This document shows, one piece after another, positions 17,233 to 26,731 of a stretch of 64,000 nt of DNA. Both the position numbers and the translations under genes were made by a program. The stretch covers positions 372,001 through 436,000 of the forward strand of contig JADKCI010000002.1 in the NCBI GenBank assembly GCA_016714645.1, read 5' to 3'. Every line of letters starts with the position of its first letter. The stretch's first letter is position 1. The notes below the pieces were generated by a model. The model made no database searches. It saw nothing but the letters and a program-made list of their open reading frames with translations, and was not told where the DNA came from. This stretch comes from Chromatiaceae bacterium (GTDB taxonomy: Bacteria; Pseudomonadota; Gammaproteobacteria; Chromatiales; Chromatiaceae).

Positions 17233-18798
17233 TCAATCCGCTAGCAGTATCCCTTGGCGGGCAAAGAGGGCTATGAGTTCCTGGGTGGCTGTCTGGGTGC
17301 GGGCCAGTAGCTTGTTTCTGGGCCAGTTGGTGGTGCCCAACGCCTTGGGCGGGGCGAGACGGCCCTCCATGAGGTCATCGGTCAGGGCCAGCGCCACCTC
17401 ATCCGGGGTGCGCGTCCCATCCAGATAGCCGATGAGCTGGATGGCGAAGGCGTCCAGGTCGAGATTGGTGTGATTAACCGAGGTAATGCGTCGGGCACCC
17501 CCGACGAGTTGGGCCCGGGCCAGGGGCCAGATCTGGGGCCGGTCCAGGGCCGGCGGGGGCAGGTGTCGGGGGTCTGGCTGGGCGCCGATGCCGTTGTGGG
17601 CAAAGAGGCTGAAGAGCTCCGGCAGGCAGTCATCCACCGCCTGGGCCAGGGCGCCGCCGCCCGCGGCCTCGACGTGCGCCATGGCGGCGGGCAGGACCTC
17701 CGCCAGGGTCAGGGAGTCCGGGAAGCGGGCGCCGAGTTCCAGGAGCAGGGCCTTGGTCAGGGGTTGGCTGACCTGGAGGGTGACGCCGGCGGGGGTCAGG
17801 AAGGGGCTGTCCTTGACCCGCCGCAGGTCGGGCCGGGCGGCGGGGCGCAGGTCCGCGCGGAAGGCCAGGCCGGCGAAGCGGTCCAGGTCGATGGCGATCT
17901 CCTCGGGCAGGTCCGCATCGGCGCGGCACAGCAGGCTCTGGCGGAAGTTGCGGTTGGTGACGAAATCCAGCCATTGCTCCAGTTCCAGGCCGTCCTCGAT
18001 GGGGGCCAGGGCCTGATCCACGGCCTCGCCATAGGTCGATGGGAAGAGGGTACGCGGGTCGGTGTCGCAGAGATAGCGCAGCCCGGCCTGTTCCGCGTCG
18101 GCGGCGAAGTCGCTGAAGAGGAAGGCCCGGTTGTGCTCCGCCAGGTACTCGAACAGCAGGTAGCTGGGGTGGACCTGATCCAGATGGGTGATTTCCGCCA
18201 GCAGATAACGGGCGCTATGGGCGTCCAGCCCCTGGAGACTGGCGCGCAGTCGGTCCAGGGCCGCCCGCGCGGCACTGATGCGTTCGGTGGGGGTCTCCAA
18301 CCCGCGGCAGGCGTAGAGGAGGATGTCCCGCAGCATGCCGCGCATCCGCCAGCCCGGCAGGCAGTTGTAGCTGACATAGAAGATGCCGGCGGGGGCGAGG
18401 AGGTGGCTAGCCAGTCGTAAAAGATGTTCCCGCACTGGGTCGGGAACCCAGGAATAGACACCGTGGGCAATGATGTAGTCGAATGGGCCCAGGCTGGGGT
18501 CCAGGTCGAGGATGTCGCCCTGCCGTAATTCCAGGTTAGCCAGGCCCAAGGTCTGGATCAGGTCTTGGCCCATGGCGATCTGCCGCGCCGAGAGGTCGAT
18601 GCCCAGGCAAGAGGCGTCCGGCAGGCTCTGGGCCAAGGGGATGAGATTGCCGCCGCCGGCGCAGCCCATTTCCAGCACCCGGGCGGTCGCGGGGGGCGCG
18701 GTGTCTAGTCCCAGCAGCCGGCCAAGCACGGCCAGGTGATGAGGATGGGTCTCCGGGAAGGCGATGCTCTCGTAGGGGAAGGCGTCGTAGTCGTCCAT
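17233..18798 (-). CDS. Class I SAM methyltransferase with regulatory domain
   Basis: A 521-aa protein: an N-terminal Rossmann methyltransferase (VLEMGCAGGGNLIPLA as the SAM glycine loop, GIDLSARQI, YIIAHGVYSWVP) followed by a helical regulatory domain of about 100 residues and a C-terminal domain, the arrangement seen in proteins annotated as methyltransferase regulatory domain (PKMT-like) proteins. Substrate is unknown. The start MDDYDAFPYESIAFPETHP at 18798 is chosen because the frame upstream collides with the divergent gene at 18850. Confidence 0.75.
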   Translation of the reverse strand: MDDYDAFPYESIAFPETHPHHLAVLGRLLGLDTAPPATARVLEMGCAGGGNLIPLAQSLPDASCLGIDLSARQIAMGQDLIQTLGLANLELRQGDILDLDPSLGPFDYIIAHGVYSWVPDPVREHLLRLASHLLAPAGIFYVSYNCLPGWRMRGMLRDILLYACRGLETPTERISAARAALDRLRASLQGLDAHSARYLLAEITHLDQVHPSYLLFEYLAEHNRAFLFSDFAADAEQAGLRYLCDTDPRTLFPSTYGEAVDQALAPIEDGLELEQWLDFVTNRNFRQSLLCRADADLPEEIAIDLDRFAGLAFRADLRPAARPDLRRVKDSPFLTPAGVTLQVSQPLTKALLLELGARFPDSLTLAEVLPAAMAHVEAAGGGALAQAVDDCLPELFSLFAHNGIGAQPDPRHLPPPALDRPQIWPLARAQLVGGARRITSVNHTNLDLDAFAIQLIGYLDGTRTPDEVALALTDDLMEGRLAPPKALGTTNWPRNKLLARTQTATQELIALFARQGILLAD

Positions 18799-18849
18799 CG
18801 GGGTGGCGGTCCTGGGCGTTGGGAGAGGAAGGCGAGAGGATTTTAAGCC

Positions 18850-19341
18850 ATGACAGGCTCCATCGAACGGCCAGCCTTGGTCATCCGCCCCGGGGTCTCC
18901 CGGCGTCTGGCCCTCTGGGTGCTGATCGCGCATGGGCTGACCCTGGCGACGGTCCTTTTCCTGCCCCTGGCCCTGTCAGGACGCGCCGGGCTGGCCTTGG
19001 CCGTGCTGCTGGGGTGCGCCCTGAGCCTGGGCGGGGCCGTCTGGCATTTCTGGCCTTGGAGCCTGAGGGAGGCGGTTTGGTGGCCGGATGGCGCCTGGTC
19101 CCTGATCCAGGGCGACGGGCGGGAACGGGACGGGCGTTTGTTGGGATCGACCTATGTCAGCCCGGCGCTGGTGGTACTCAACTTCCGGTGTGGCCGCTGG
19201 CGCACCGCCTCCCTGGTCCTGCTACCGGATAACCTGGAGGCGGACCTGCTGCGGCGGCTGCGGGTCCGGCTGCGGTTGGAGGGGGCGCGGCTGGGGAAGG
19301 TGGCGATGAGGGTCTCGGAGACCGAACCCCCACTGCGTTAA
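18850..19341 (+). CDS. YgfX-like small membrane protein
   Basis: A 163-aa protein with two closely spaced hydrophobic segments (LALWVLIAHGLTLATVLFL and LALAVLLGCALSLGGAVW) followed by a soluble beta-rich domain (WSLIQGDGRERDG, LGSTYVSP). This architecture matches the YgfX/CptA family. The usual partner gene sdhE is not adjacent, so the identification rests only on architecture and short motifs. The ATG has a GAGAGGA element upstream. It is divergent from the methyltransferase. Confidence 0.6.
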   Translation: MTGSIERPALVIRPGVSRRLALWVLIAHGLTLATVLFLPLALSGRAGLALAVLLGCALSLGGAVWHFWPWSLREAVWWPDGAWSLIQGDGRERDGRLLGSTYVSPALVVLNFRCGRWRTASLVLLPDNLEADLLRRLRVRLRLEGARLGKVAMRVSETEPPLR

Positions 19342-19414
19342 CCGCTTTACGGAACCCCCTGAGCTTTTCTTGCCCTGGCACTGCTGCCGCGAGCCGCCAG
19401 GTCAAGAGGGTGCT

Positions 19415-19975
19415 TCAGGCCTTCCTTAACCGGAGGATGAGCACCGACAGGCCGACACCGAGCACGGCAAGTCCCGTGAGGGTCATCAGCATGGCGTTAT
19501 CGTCGAGGAAGGCGATACCGACGCCGCTGCCCACCAGGAAGAGGCCAAAGAGGCCCATCTTCCAGTCCACATAGACCCCGGCCAGGATGGCGGAGAGACC
19601 CAGAATATAAATATCCACGAAGCCATGGGTTTCGGCGTTCAAATAGACCAGGACGGTGGGCCAGAAAAGGATATGAAGTACCCCGGCGGTCGCCCCCCAG
19701 TGCAAAATCTGTCTGATCAGGTAACCAGGAAGGCTGCCTCCCGAGGACCTCATCCGGTTCCAGCCGCCATAGATCGCAATCAGGCCGACAGCGGGGATGA
19801 ACCAGAGCCAGAGATTACCTGCCCGCTCGGGGCTGCTATCCGTCATGGCCACCAGCCAGACGGCAACGACGTAGAGCGCCACATAGGGCACCACCATCAA
19901 CAACACTTTCACCCAACTGAAAGATCTGGAGGGGGTCTCGGCCGGGAAATCCGGGGTGGCAAGGGTTTCGGACAT
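19415..19975 (-). CDS. Six-TM membrane protein of unknown function
   Basis: A 186-aa protein with about six hydrophobic segments and short charged ends. I do not recognise a family. The ATG at 19975 has a good GAGGAG site upstream, which argues against the longer open frame. It ends shortly after the YgfX-like gene (convergent) and is divergent from galE, so it is probably a single-gene unit. Confidence 0.65.
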   Translation of the reverse strand: MSETLATPDFPAETPSRSFSWVKVLLMVVPYVALYVVAVWLVAMTDSSPERAGNLWLWFIPAVGLIAIYGGWNRMRSSGGSLPGYLIRQILHWGATAGVLHILFWPTVLVYLNAETHGFVDIYILGLSAILAGVYVDWKMGLFGLFLVGSGVGIAFLDDNAMLMTLTGLAVLGVGLSVLILRLRKA

Positions 19976-20170
19976 TTTGGGGCTCCTCTCGGTGGTTGGC
20001 GGGGGGCGCCGCTTGGCTTTCGGGTGAGATGCCCATGCCAGGCCCGACCGCGGCGGGTAAAATTGTGCCGCGATCATTGCGCGAACGGGGATGGGCGTCA
20101 ATGAGAGGAGTACGGGATTTTTCTTGGGGGCCTTGAAACGACATGGGGCCATGACCACGGAGCTATCGCG

Positions 20171-21187
20171 ATGCATATTTTGGTGACGGGCGGGGCGGGT
20201 TATATCGGCAGCCATACCTGTGTGGAGTTACTGGCCGCGGGATACGCGGTCTTCGTGGTCGATAATCTCTGTAACAGCAAGGAGGAGTCCTTGCGCCGGG
20301 TGGGGGAGATCAGCGGCCGGGCCCCCGGCTTTGCCCGGATCGATCTGCGGGATTCGCCCGCCTTGGCGGCGGTATTTCGCGCCAACCGCTTCGATGCCGT
20401 CATCCACTTCGCGGGCCTCAAGGCGGTGGGCGAGTCCACCGAGATCCCGCTGGCCTATTACGACAACAATATCGGCGGCACCCTGAGTCTCTGCCAGGTC
20501 ATGGCCGACGCCGGGGTGCGCAATCTGGTCTTCAGTTCCTCGGCCACCGTCTATGGCGACCCCGCCAGTGTCCCGGTGCGGGAGGATTTTCCGACCTTCG
20601 CCACTAATCCCTACGGCCGTTCCAAACTCTTCATCGAACAGATTCTGACCGACCTGCGGCAGGCCGAACCGGGTTGGAATATCGCGCTGTTGCGTTACTT
20701 CAACCCGGTGGGCGCCCATCCCAGCGGCCGTATCGGCGAGGACCCCAATGGCATCCCCAACAACCTCCTGCCCTTCATCGCCCAGGTGGCGTCGGGTAAG
20801 CGGTCGCGCCTGCGCGTCTTTGGCGGTGATTACGCGACCCCGGATGGGACGGGGGTGCGGGATTATATCCATGTGGTCGATCTGGCGCGGGGGCATCTCC
20901 GGGCCCTGGAGCGGCTGGCCACCAACCCCGGCCTGATGATCTGCAACCTGGGTACGGGTCGGGGCTACAGCGTGCTGGAGATGACGCGGGCCTTCGAACA
21001 GGCCAGTGGTCGGCCCGTGCCCTACGATATCGTGGGCCGGCGGCCAGGGGACATCGCCATCTGTTACGCCGATCCCAGCCAGGCCCGAGAGGCGCTGGGC
21101 TGGTCCGCCGAGTTAGGCCTGGATGAGATGGTGCGCGACGCCTGGCGGTGGCAGTCCGCCAATCCCAACGGCTATGGTCCGGAATAA
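20171..21187 (+). CDS. galE: UDP-glucose 4-epimerase
   Basis: Interconverts UDP-glucose and UDP-galactose with bound NAD, feeding LPS and exopolysaccharide synthesis. The 338-aa short-chain dehydrogenase has the NAD loop GGAGYIGSH at residue 7, FSSSATVYG, the catalytic YGRSK, and RYFNPVGAHPSG, all typical of GalE. It appears to be monocistronic. Confidence 0.96.
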   Translation: MHILVTGGAGYIGSHTCVELLAAGYAVFVVDNLCNSKEESLRRVGEISGRAPGFARIDLRDSPALAAVFRANRFDAVIHFAGLKAVGESTEIPLAYYDNNIGGTLSLCQVMADAGVRNLVFSSSATVYGDPASVPVREDFPTFATNPYGRSKLFIEQILTDLRQAEPGWNIALLRYFNPVGAHPSGRIGEDPNGIPNNLLPFIAQVASGKRSRLRVFGGDYATPDGTGVRDYIHVVDLARGHLRALERLATNPGLMICNLGTGRGYSVLEMTRAFEQASGRPVPYDIVGRRPGDIAICYADPSQAREALGWSAELGLDEMVRDAWRWQSANPNGYGPE

Positions 21188-21190
21188 AGG

Positions 21191-21892
21191 TTAGGGCCCT
21201 GGCTTGGGGCTGGCCAGGGCCTCCAGGGGCGCGATCAAGTCGGCAAAGGCGTCCCGATTCACATACTGGATAACGACCCCGCCTTTTTTATCCATGGCCA
21301 GGTCCATGCCCTGGTCCGGGTAGAGCCAGTGGGTCACCCCGGTCTCGGGCTCCAGGCGTTGCTCCGCCGGGGTGCCGAAACGCTTCGCGACGATCTCGGC
21401 GTCCAGGGATTTCCAGGGCAGGTAGGTGATGGCGGAGATGGGCAGGGTCTCCAGGGTCGCGATATCCCCCGGGTCCAGCTTGACCTTCTTGGCGCCGCTG
21501 CCCAACTGGCTGATGCGCAGGCCGCGTTCATACATAGGGGCCAGGATGGCCTCGTCCGCCTCGATACCGATGACGAAATCCCCGCGGATGCGGTTCAGAT
21601 AAATCTGGTCGAAGTAGGCCTCCACCGTATAACCGATCGCCTGGTGATCGGGGTCCAGGCGGGCGAAGAGGTTGATCTCCCCTTCCTCCTGGAACAGGCG
21701 GCGAATTTCGCCCAGGGTCGTCTCCCCCAGAGTAAAGCCGAAGGCTCGGGTGCGGCCCTGGCCGTCCTGCTCCACCTGCCAGGGCAGGCGAGGGGTCTGG
21801 TCCTCGATGTTTTCATCCGGCAGCAGCAGCATGATGCCGATGAAGGCGAAAACGGCAAAGGCGAGGATCGAGAGGATCATCTTGCGATCCAT
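21191..21892 (-). CDS. Membrane-anchored protein of unknown function
   Basis: A 233-aa protein with one N-terminal membrane anchor (ILSILAFAVFAFIGIMLLLP) and a periplasmic domain with no recognised family. It contains GFTLGETTLGEIRRLF, which resembles the short helix-turn segments of SmpA/BamE-like folds, and several aromatic beta stretches. It is convergent with galE and 49 bp upstream of nothing else on its strand except the small gene at 21942-22319, with which it could be co-transcribed. Confidence 0.7.
   Translation of the reverse strand: MDRKMILSILAFAVFAFIGIMLLLPDENIEDQTPRLPWQVEQDGQGRTRAFGFTLGETTLGEIRRLFQEEGEINLFARLDPDHQAIGYTVEAYFDQIYLNRIRGDFVIGIEADEAILAPMYERGLRISQLGSGAKKVKLDPGDIATLETLPISAITYLPWKSLDAEIVAKRFGTPAEQRLEPETGVTHWLYPDQGMDLAMDKKGGVVIQYVNRDAFADLIAPLEALASPKPGP
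21195..21221. terminator. Hairpin between convergent galE and unknown gene
   Basis: GGCCCTGGC at 21195-21203 and GCCAGGGCC at 21213-21221 form a perfect 9-bp stem with a 9-base loop. It lies inside the last codons of the minus-strand gene and 8 bp after the galE stop. There is no clear T run on the plus side and only a weak one on the minus side, so termination is inferred from position and stem strength. Confidence 0.35.
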
Positions 21893-21941
21893 GGGGGAAA
21901 ACTCCTGGGCGGCGGTTCCTGGGAAGGGGCGGGTGAGGGGG

Positions 21942-22319
21942 CTAGCCTCGGATCGGCAGAAGTCCAGCCACGACGTGCCGGCCCTCGGCCATGAGGATGT
22001 TGTAGGTGCGGCAGGCCGCCCCCGTGTCCATGACCTCGATGCCAACGCCCCGCGCCATGGCGGGCGCCAGCAGAGCCATGGCGGGGAAGACCTGGCGGGC
22101 GCCGGTGCCGAGGAGGATGACCTGGGGGTCGAGTTCCAGCAGGGCGTCGATGTGGGCCTCCGTCAGATCGGTGGCTAGCTCGGGACCCCAGGCGGGCAGG
22201 AGGCGCTGGGGGGTCAGGATGAGCCCCGAGCCAAAGAAGTTGCCATTGATCAGGATGCGGCCAGTCTCGTAGCCCTCGATGATGTAACCGTCGCCGGGAT
22301 CTGCTTGGGAAAATTTCAT
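21942..22319 (-). CDS. Mth938-domain (DUF498) protein
   Basis: A 125-aa protein of the Mth938/NDUFAF3-like fold family: short beta strands with YIIEGYETGRILING, a central ILLGTGARQVFP, and a C-terminal VMDTGAACRTYNILMAEGR motif. The family has no settled bacterial function. The ATG at 22319 is chosen; upstream open frame lacks similarity. It lies head to head with alaC, sharing a 136-bp intergenic region. Confidence 0.8.
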   Translation of the reverse strand: MKFSQADPGDGYIIEGYETGRILINGNFFGSGLILTPQRLLPAWGPELATDLTEAHIDALLELDPQVILLGTGARQVFPAMALLAPAMARGVGIEVMDTGAACRTYNILMAEGRHVVAGLLPIRG

Positions 22320-22455
22320 AGGGGCAACATACCCCAAGCTCCCCTGGGTCGGCAAGACTTCGAAAAGGGGCTTCCCGAAACCCTGATTTAATTCCGTCCG
22401 GCTTGGGGGTAAACTCCCCAGTCCCTCCTTATGTTCGCCCGGCCGAGAGGTTCTC

Positions 22456-23655
22456 ATGGTCGCTCCCAGTTCCGAATTCAGCCGCATTCAGCGCCTGCCG
22501 CCCTATGTCTTCAATATCGTCAATGAGTTGAAGGCGGCCGCGCGCGCGCGGGGGGAGGACATTATCGACTTTGGCATGGGCAATCCCGACCAGCCCACCC
22601 CGCGCCACATCGTCGATAAGCTGGTGGAGGCTGCCCAGCGCGAGGATACCCATCGCTATTCGGTATCCCGGGGTATTCCGCGCCTGCGCCGCGCCATCTG
22701 CCACTGGTATCGCGAGCGCTTCGCGGTGGACCTGGACCCGGACAAGGAGGCTATCGTCACCATCGGTTCCAAGGAGGGCCTGGCCCATCTGGCCCTGGCG
22801 ACCCTGGGCGCCGGCGACACCGTCCTGGTGCCAAACCCCGCCTATCCTATTCATCCTTATGGCTTTGTCATCGCCGGGGCGGACGTGCGCCATGTGCCTC
22901 TGGTGCCGGGGGTCGATTTTTTCGAGGAGTTGCGCAGGGCCATCCAGGACTGCTGGCCCAAGCCCAAGATGCTGGTCATCAACTTCCCCGGCAACCCCAC
23001 CGCCCAATGCGTCGAACTGGATTTCTTTGAGCGGGTCGTCGCCGTGGCCCGGGAACAGGGCATCTGGGTGGTGCATGACCTGGCCTACGCCGACATCGTT
23101 TTCGATGGCTACAGGGCGCCTTCCATTCTGCAGGTCCCCGGCGCGACGGAGGTGGCCGTGGAGTTCTTTTCCCTCTCCAAGAGCTACAACATGCCGGGTT
23201 GGCGGGTGGGTTTCATGTGCGGCAACGCTGACCTGGTCGCCGCCCTGGCCCGCATCAAGTCCTATCTCGACTACGGCACCTTTACCCCCATCCAGGTGGC
23301 GGCCATCACCGCGCTGGAGGGGCCTCAGGATTGCCTGCGCCAGATCAGTGGCCAGTACGAGAGCCGCCGCAACGTCCTCTGCGAGGGCCTGGCGGCGGCG
23401 GGATGGGTCATGGACAAACCCAAGGCCACCATGTTCGTCTGGGCACCCATCCCCGAGCCCTATCGCGCCTTGGGTTCCCTGGATTTCTCCAAGAAGCTGC
23501 TGAGCGAGGCCAAGGTGGCGGTCTCCCCGGGTATCGGCTTTGGCAAGTATGGCGATACCCATGTGCGCTTTGGCCTGATCGAGAACGAGCACCGGACCCG
23601 CCAGGCCGTCCGCGGCATCAAGGAGATGTTCCGTCGCGACGGTGTCCAGGGCTAA
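22456..23655 (+). CDS. alaC: Alanine transaminase AlaC-type aminotransferase
   Basis: PLP-dependent class I aminotransferase making alanine from pyruvate and glutamate. The 399-aa protein has the cofactor lysine in SLSKSYNMPGWRVGF, NFPGNPTAQCVE, and the C-terminal GIGFGKYGDTHVRFGL. The N-terminal EFSRIQRLPPYVFN and the position a short way upstream of hom are typical of AlaC (YfdZ) rather than aspartate aminotransferases. Confidence 0.9.
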   Translation: MVAPSSEFSRIQRLPPYVFNIVNELKAAARARGEDIIDFGMGNPDQPTPRHIVDKLVEAAQREDTHRYSVSRGIPRLRRAICHWYRERFAVDLDPDKEAIVTIGSKEGLAHLALATLGAGDTVLVPNPAYPIHPYGFVIAGADVRHVPLVPGVDFFEELRRAIQDCWPKPKMLVINFPGNPTAQCVELDFFERVVAVAREQGIWVVHDLAYADIVFDGYRAPSILQVPGATEVAVEFFSLSKSYNMPGWRVGFMCGNADLVAALARIKSYLDYGTFTPIQVAAITALEGPQDCLRQISGQYESRRNVLCEGLAAAGWVMDKPKATMFVWAPIPEPYRALGSLDFSKKLLSEAKVAVSPGIGFGKYGDTHVRFGLIENEHRTRQAVRGIKEMFRRDGVQG

Positions 23656-24035
23656 TTCCGGAATACCGCCCCTGGGGCACCTGCCCGGTTACCGCCGGCC
23701 GACCTTGCGCCGCCGCATCATCCTGGTTCTCGCCTTGGCCATGGTGTTGCCGAAGGCTGCCCTGGCCGCGGTTCCCATCGGCAGTGAAAACGGTCTCGGC
23801 GCCTCTTATACCGGGGCCAGGGCCGAGTTCGAAAGCCGTAACGCTGTCAACCGCGCCTTCCTGAGCCGAATGCTTGACCCCCCCGCGGGGCGTCCCCTTC
23901 GAGCGCTTCACGCGGGTGGAGTTCCCGGGTTCTCCGCTGGTGGGAGGTGTCTGGATCAGGGTTGATCCTGATGCGGCGGAGCCTTTTGCCGCCAAGCCGG
24001 TGTACGCGGTTTCCTTGGAGACGTTTGGGAACTGA
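23642..24035 (+). pseudogene. Small exported protein, frameshifted
   Basis: From a GTG at 23642, overlapping the alaC end, the frame encodes a signal peptide (RRRIILVLALAMVLPKAALAA) and then AVPIGSENGLGASYTGARAEF. Around a run of seven C (23878-23884) coding quality jumps by one base: in the next frame GVPFERFTRVEFPGSPLVGG and on to VSLETFGN end at the TGA at 24033. Joined, the two parts make a secreted protein of about 130 residues of no family I know. Either the gene is broken or the C run is miscounted in the assembly. Confidence 0.5.
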
Positions 24036-24238
24036 GTCAGGCGCGGTTCAGAAATAACCGGTACCTGCCTAGGTTTCTCGCCTCGCTATCCCCTTGACCC
24101 TTATACTAGCCGCCTAGCATCCAGGCCCCGGGGCCCTGTCGTGAAGTCCCGCCGTCGGTTCCCGGTCCGGTACGGGGCGCCCCTGGCGGATACGGTGCTA
24201 CAAAATAACCCAGCGTTTCAGAATAGAGGAATACAGCT

Positions 24239-25552
24239 ATGGAGCCGGTGAAGATCGGATTGTTGGGATTGGGCACGGTCGGCGGCGGTACGGTCACCGT
24301 CCTGACCCGCAATGCGGCCGAGATCGCCCGCCGCGCCGGACGCGAGATCCACATCGCCCGCGCGGCGGCCCATCAGTACAACCCCGACATCCCAGGCCTC
24401 GATCAGATCGGCCAGATCGGCAACGATGGTTTCGCCCTGGTGGACGACCCGGAGATCGATATCGTCATCGAACTGATCGGCGGCTATTCCCCCGCCCGCG
24501 AGTTGGTCCTGCGGGCCATCGCCAACGGCAAGCATGTCGTCACCGCCAATAAGGCCCTCATTGCCCGCCATGGCAATGAAATCTTTGCCGCCGCCCGGGA
24601 ACAGGGCGTGGTGGTAGCCTTCGAGGCCGCCGTCGCCGGTGGCGTGCCCATCATCAAGGCCCTGCGCGAGGGCCTGGCCGCCAACCACATCGAGTGGATC
24701 GCCGGCATCATCAACGGCACCGGCAACTTCATCCTCACCGAGATGCGCGATAAGGGCCGCGACTTCGCCGACGTGCTGGCGGAGGCCCAGGCCCTGGGTT
24801 ATGCCGAGGCGGACCCGACCTTTGATGTCGAGGGCATCGACGCCGCCCATAAGCTCACCATCCTGGGCGCCCTGGCCTTCGGTATCCCGCTCCAATTCGA
24901 GAAGACCTTCACCGAGGGCATCTCCCGCATCCAGGCCCAGGATGTAGCCTACGCCACGGAATTGGGCTATCGCATCAAACACCTGGGCATAGCGCGGCGC
25001 TCCGGGCATGGCATCGAAATGCGCGTCCATCCCACCCTCATCCCCCATCGCCGCCTCATCGCCAATGTCGATGGCGTCATGAACGCGGTGCTGGTCAAGG
25101 GCGACGCCGTGGGCCCCACCCTCTATTACGGCGCGGGCGCGGGCGCCCTGCCCACCGCCTCGGCGGTAGTGGCGGATGTCCTGGACGTTACCCGCGTCCT
25201 CACCTCCGACCCCGGCAACCGGGTGCCGCACCTCGCCTTCCAGCCAGACGAGATCGCCGATATCCCGGTGCTGGCCATGGAGGATGTCGAGACCGCCTAC
25301 TATCTGCGCATCGCCGCCCTGGACCAACCGGGCGTCATGGCCGAGATCGCCGGCATCCTGGGCGCCGAGGGCATCAGCATCGAGGCCATCAAGCAAAAGG
25401 AGCCGGAGGAGGGCGAGACCCATGTCCCCCTCATCATGCTCAGCCATCGGGTCCGCGAGGGCCGCATGAATCGGGCCATCGCCCGCATTGAGGCCCTGAA
25501 CACGGTCAAGGGCGAGGTCATGCGGATCCGCATGGAGACCCTCGCCGGTTGA
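24239..25552 (+). CDS. hom: Homoserine dehydrogenase
   Basis: NAD(P)-dependent reduction of aspartate semialdehyde to homoserine, for threonine and methionine. The 437-aa protein has GLLGLGTVGGGTV at the N-terminus, the catalytic region GVPIIKALREGL with GIINGTGNFILT, and a C-terminal ACT domain (about residues 350-430) for feedback control. It is preceded by a 200-bp gap. In many relatives thrC follows; here it is instead followed, with a stop/start overlap, by the COG4255-like gene. Confidence 0.97.
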   Translation: MEPVKIGLLGLGTVGGGTVTVLTRNAAEIARRAGREIHIARAAAHQYNPDIPGLDQIGQIGNDGFALVDDPEIDIVIELIGGYSPARELVLRAIANGKHVVTANKALIARHGNEIFAAAREQGVVVAFEAAVAGGVPIIKALREGLAANHIEWIAGIINGTGNFILTEMRDKGRDFADVLAEAQALGYAEADPTFDVEGIDAAHKLTILGALAFGIPLQFEKTFTEGISRIQAQDVAYATELGYRIKHLGIARRSGHGIEMRVHPTLIPHRRLIANVDGVMNAVLVKGDAVGPTLYYGAGAGALPTASAVVADVLDVTRVLTSDPGNRVPHLAFQPDEIADIPVLAMEDVETAYYLRIAALDQPGVMAEIAGILGAEGISIEAIKQKEPEEGETHVPLIMLSHRVREGRMNRAIARIEALNTVKGEVMRIRMETLAG

Positions 25553-26667
25553 GCCGGCGCCTCGATCTCCTGGTCCCCGGCCTCTTCGGGGCGGTGCCGG
25601 TGCCTCCCGCGGAGGTTCCGCCGACACCGGTCCTGTCCCGGCTTTTGGGCCGCGCCGACCGCCGGCCCGGGGCGGGCGCGGCCGATCCCTGCCGGACCCT
25701 CTTCCACCTCTTCGGCTATGCCCCCGCCTCGGATCGGGACTGCCCCAGCGGCCCCTATTGCCGCCTGGCCGATGATCCCGGCGCCACGCCTGCCGCCTAT
25801 GTCCTCCACGCCGATCCCGTCCATCTGCGGCCGGACCGGGACCGGCTGGTGCTCTTTGCCGGGCCCGACTTCGCCCCGGACCGGGCAGAGGCGGACGCCC
25901 TCGTCGCCCTCTTCAACCAGCATCTCGGCACCGATGGCCTGCGCCTCGAGGCCCCGACCCCGGAGCGCTGGTACCTCCTGACCGAACAGCCCCCCGACCT
26001 GGTCACCCAACCCCTCGCCAACGTCCTGGGCCGGCCCATCGCCGGCCAATTGCCACAAGGACCGGAGGCCCGCAGCTGGGCCCGCTACCTCAACGAGATC
26101 CAGATGCTCTTTCACCACAGCGCGGTGAACGAACGCCGGGAGGCGGCCGGCATCCCCACCCTCAACGGCCTCTGGCTCTGGGGCGGTGGTCAGCGATTGC
26201 CGGTCCCCGCCACGGCCCCCCCTTATACCCGGGTCTTTAGCCCGGACCCCCTGGCCCTCGGCCTCGCCCGCAGCCAGGGCATCCCCACCGCGCCCCTGCC
26301 CGCGGACCTGGGAGCGGTCCTCGCCGCCGGAGATGCTTCCACCCCAACCCCGACCCCATTAGCCACCGGTGCCGACCTCATCCACTGGTCTGGCATCTGG
26401 GAGGCGGTGCTGGCCGCGGATGGTATGGCCTGGGCGGCCTCCCTGTCCGCCCTGGAGCAGTGGCTCACCGGGCTGGCCGGTCGTGTCAGCGCCACCGGCG
26501 GAGCAGCCCCGCTCCCCGGACTTAACTTCAACCTTTATCCCGCCAACGGTGAGCACTTCCGCTACCGTCCCCACCATCGCTATCGCTTCTGGCGCCAACA
26601 ACTCGACCTCGCCCCGTGGCTGGGGGACCGCGGGGTAAGGGGCCCAGCGAACGTCAACCAGACCTGA
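25549..26667 (+). CDS. RpfE-like / COG4255 protein
   Basis: A 372-aa protein, rich in Pro and Asp, resembling proteins annotated as phosphoglycerate mutase or RpfE-type regulatory protein (COG4255). Recognisable stretches are AYVLHADPVHLRPDRDRLVLF, RWYLL, NEIQMLFHHSAVNERRE and NGLWLWGGG. Despite the mutase label, none of the phosphoglycerate mutase metal motifs is visible. It starts at a TTG that overlaps the hom stop, so it is translated from the same message. The function is not established. Confidence 0.7.
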   Translation: MSRRLDLLVPGLFGAVPVPPAEVPPTPVLSRLLGRADRRPGAGAADPCRTLFHLFGYAPASDRDCPSGPYCRLADDPGATPAAYVLHADPVHLRPDRDRLVLFAGPDFAPDRAEADALVALFNQHLGTDGLRLEAPTPERWYLLTEQPPDLVTQPLANVLGRPIAGQLPQGPEARSWARYLNEIQMLFHHSAVNERREAAGIPTLNGLWLWGGGQRLPVPATAPPYTRVFSPDPLALGLARSQGIPTAPLPADLGAVLAAGDASTPTPTPLATGADLIHWSGIWEAVLAADGMAWAASLSALEQWLTGLAGRVSATGGAAPLPGLNFNLYPANGEHFRYRPHHRYRFWRQQLDLAPWLGDRGVRGPANVNQT

Positions 26668-26731
26668 CCACACCTCGCCACGGTGCCCTGGTCTCCATCA
26701 GCCAGGTGGACCCTGGGATTGGCGTCCGTCG

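Noticed and set aside
24096..24126. Promoter-like TTGACC and TATACT before hom
   Set aside because: The two hexamers are only 2 bases apart, so they cannot act together; no other good partner is placed for either.
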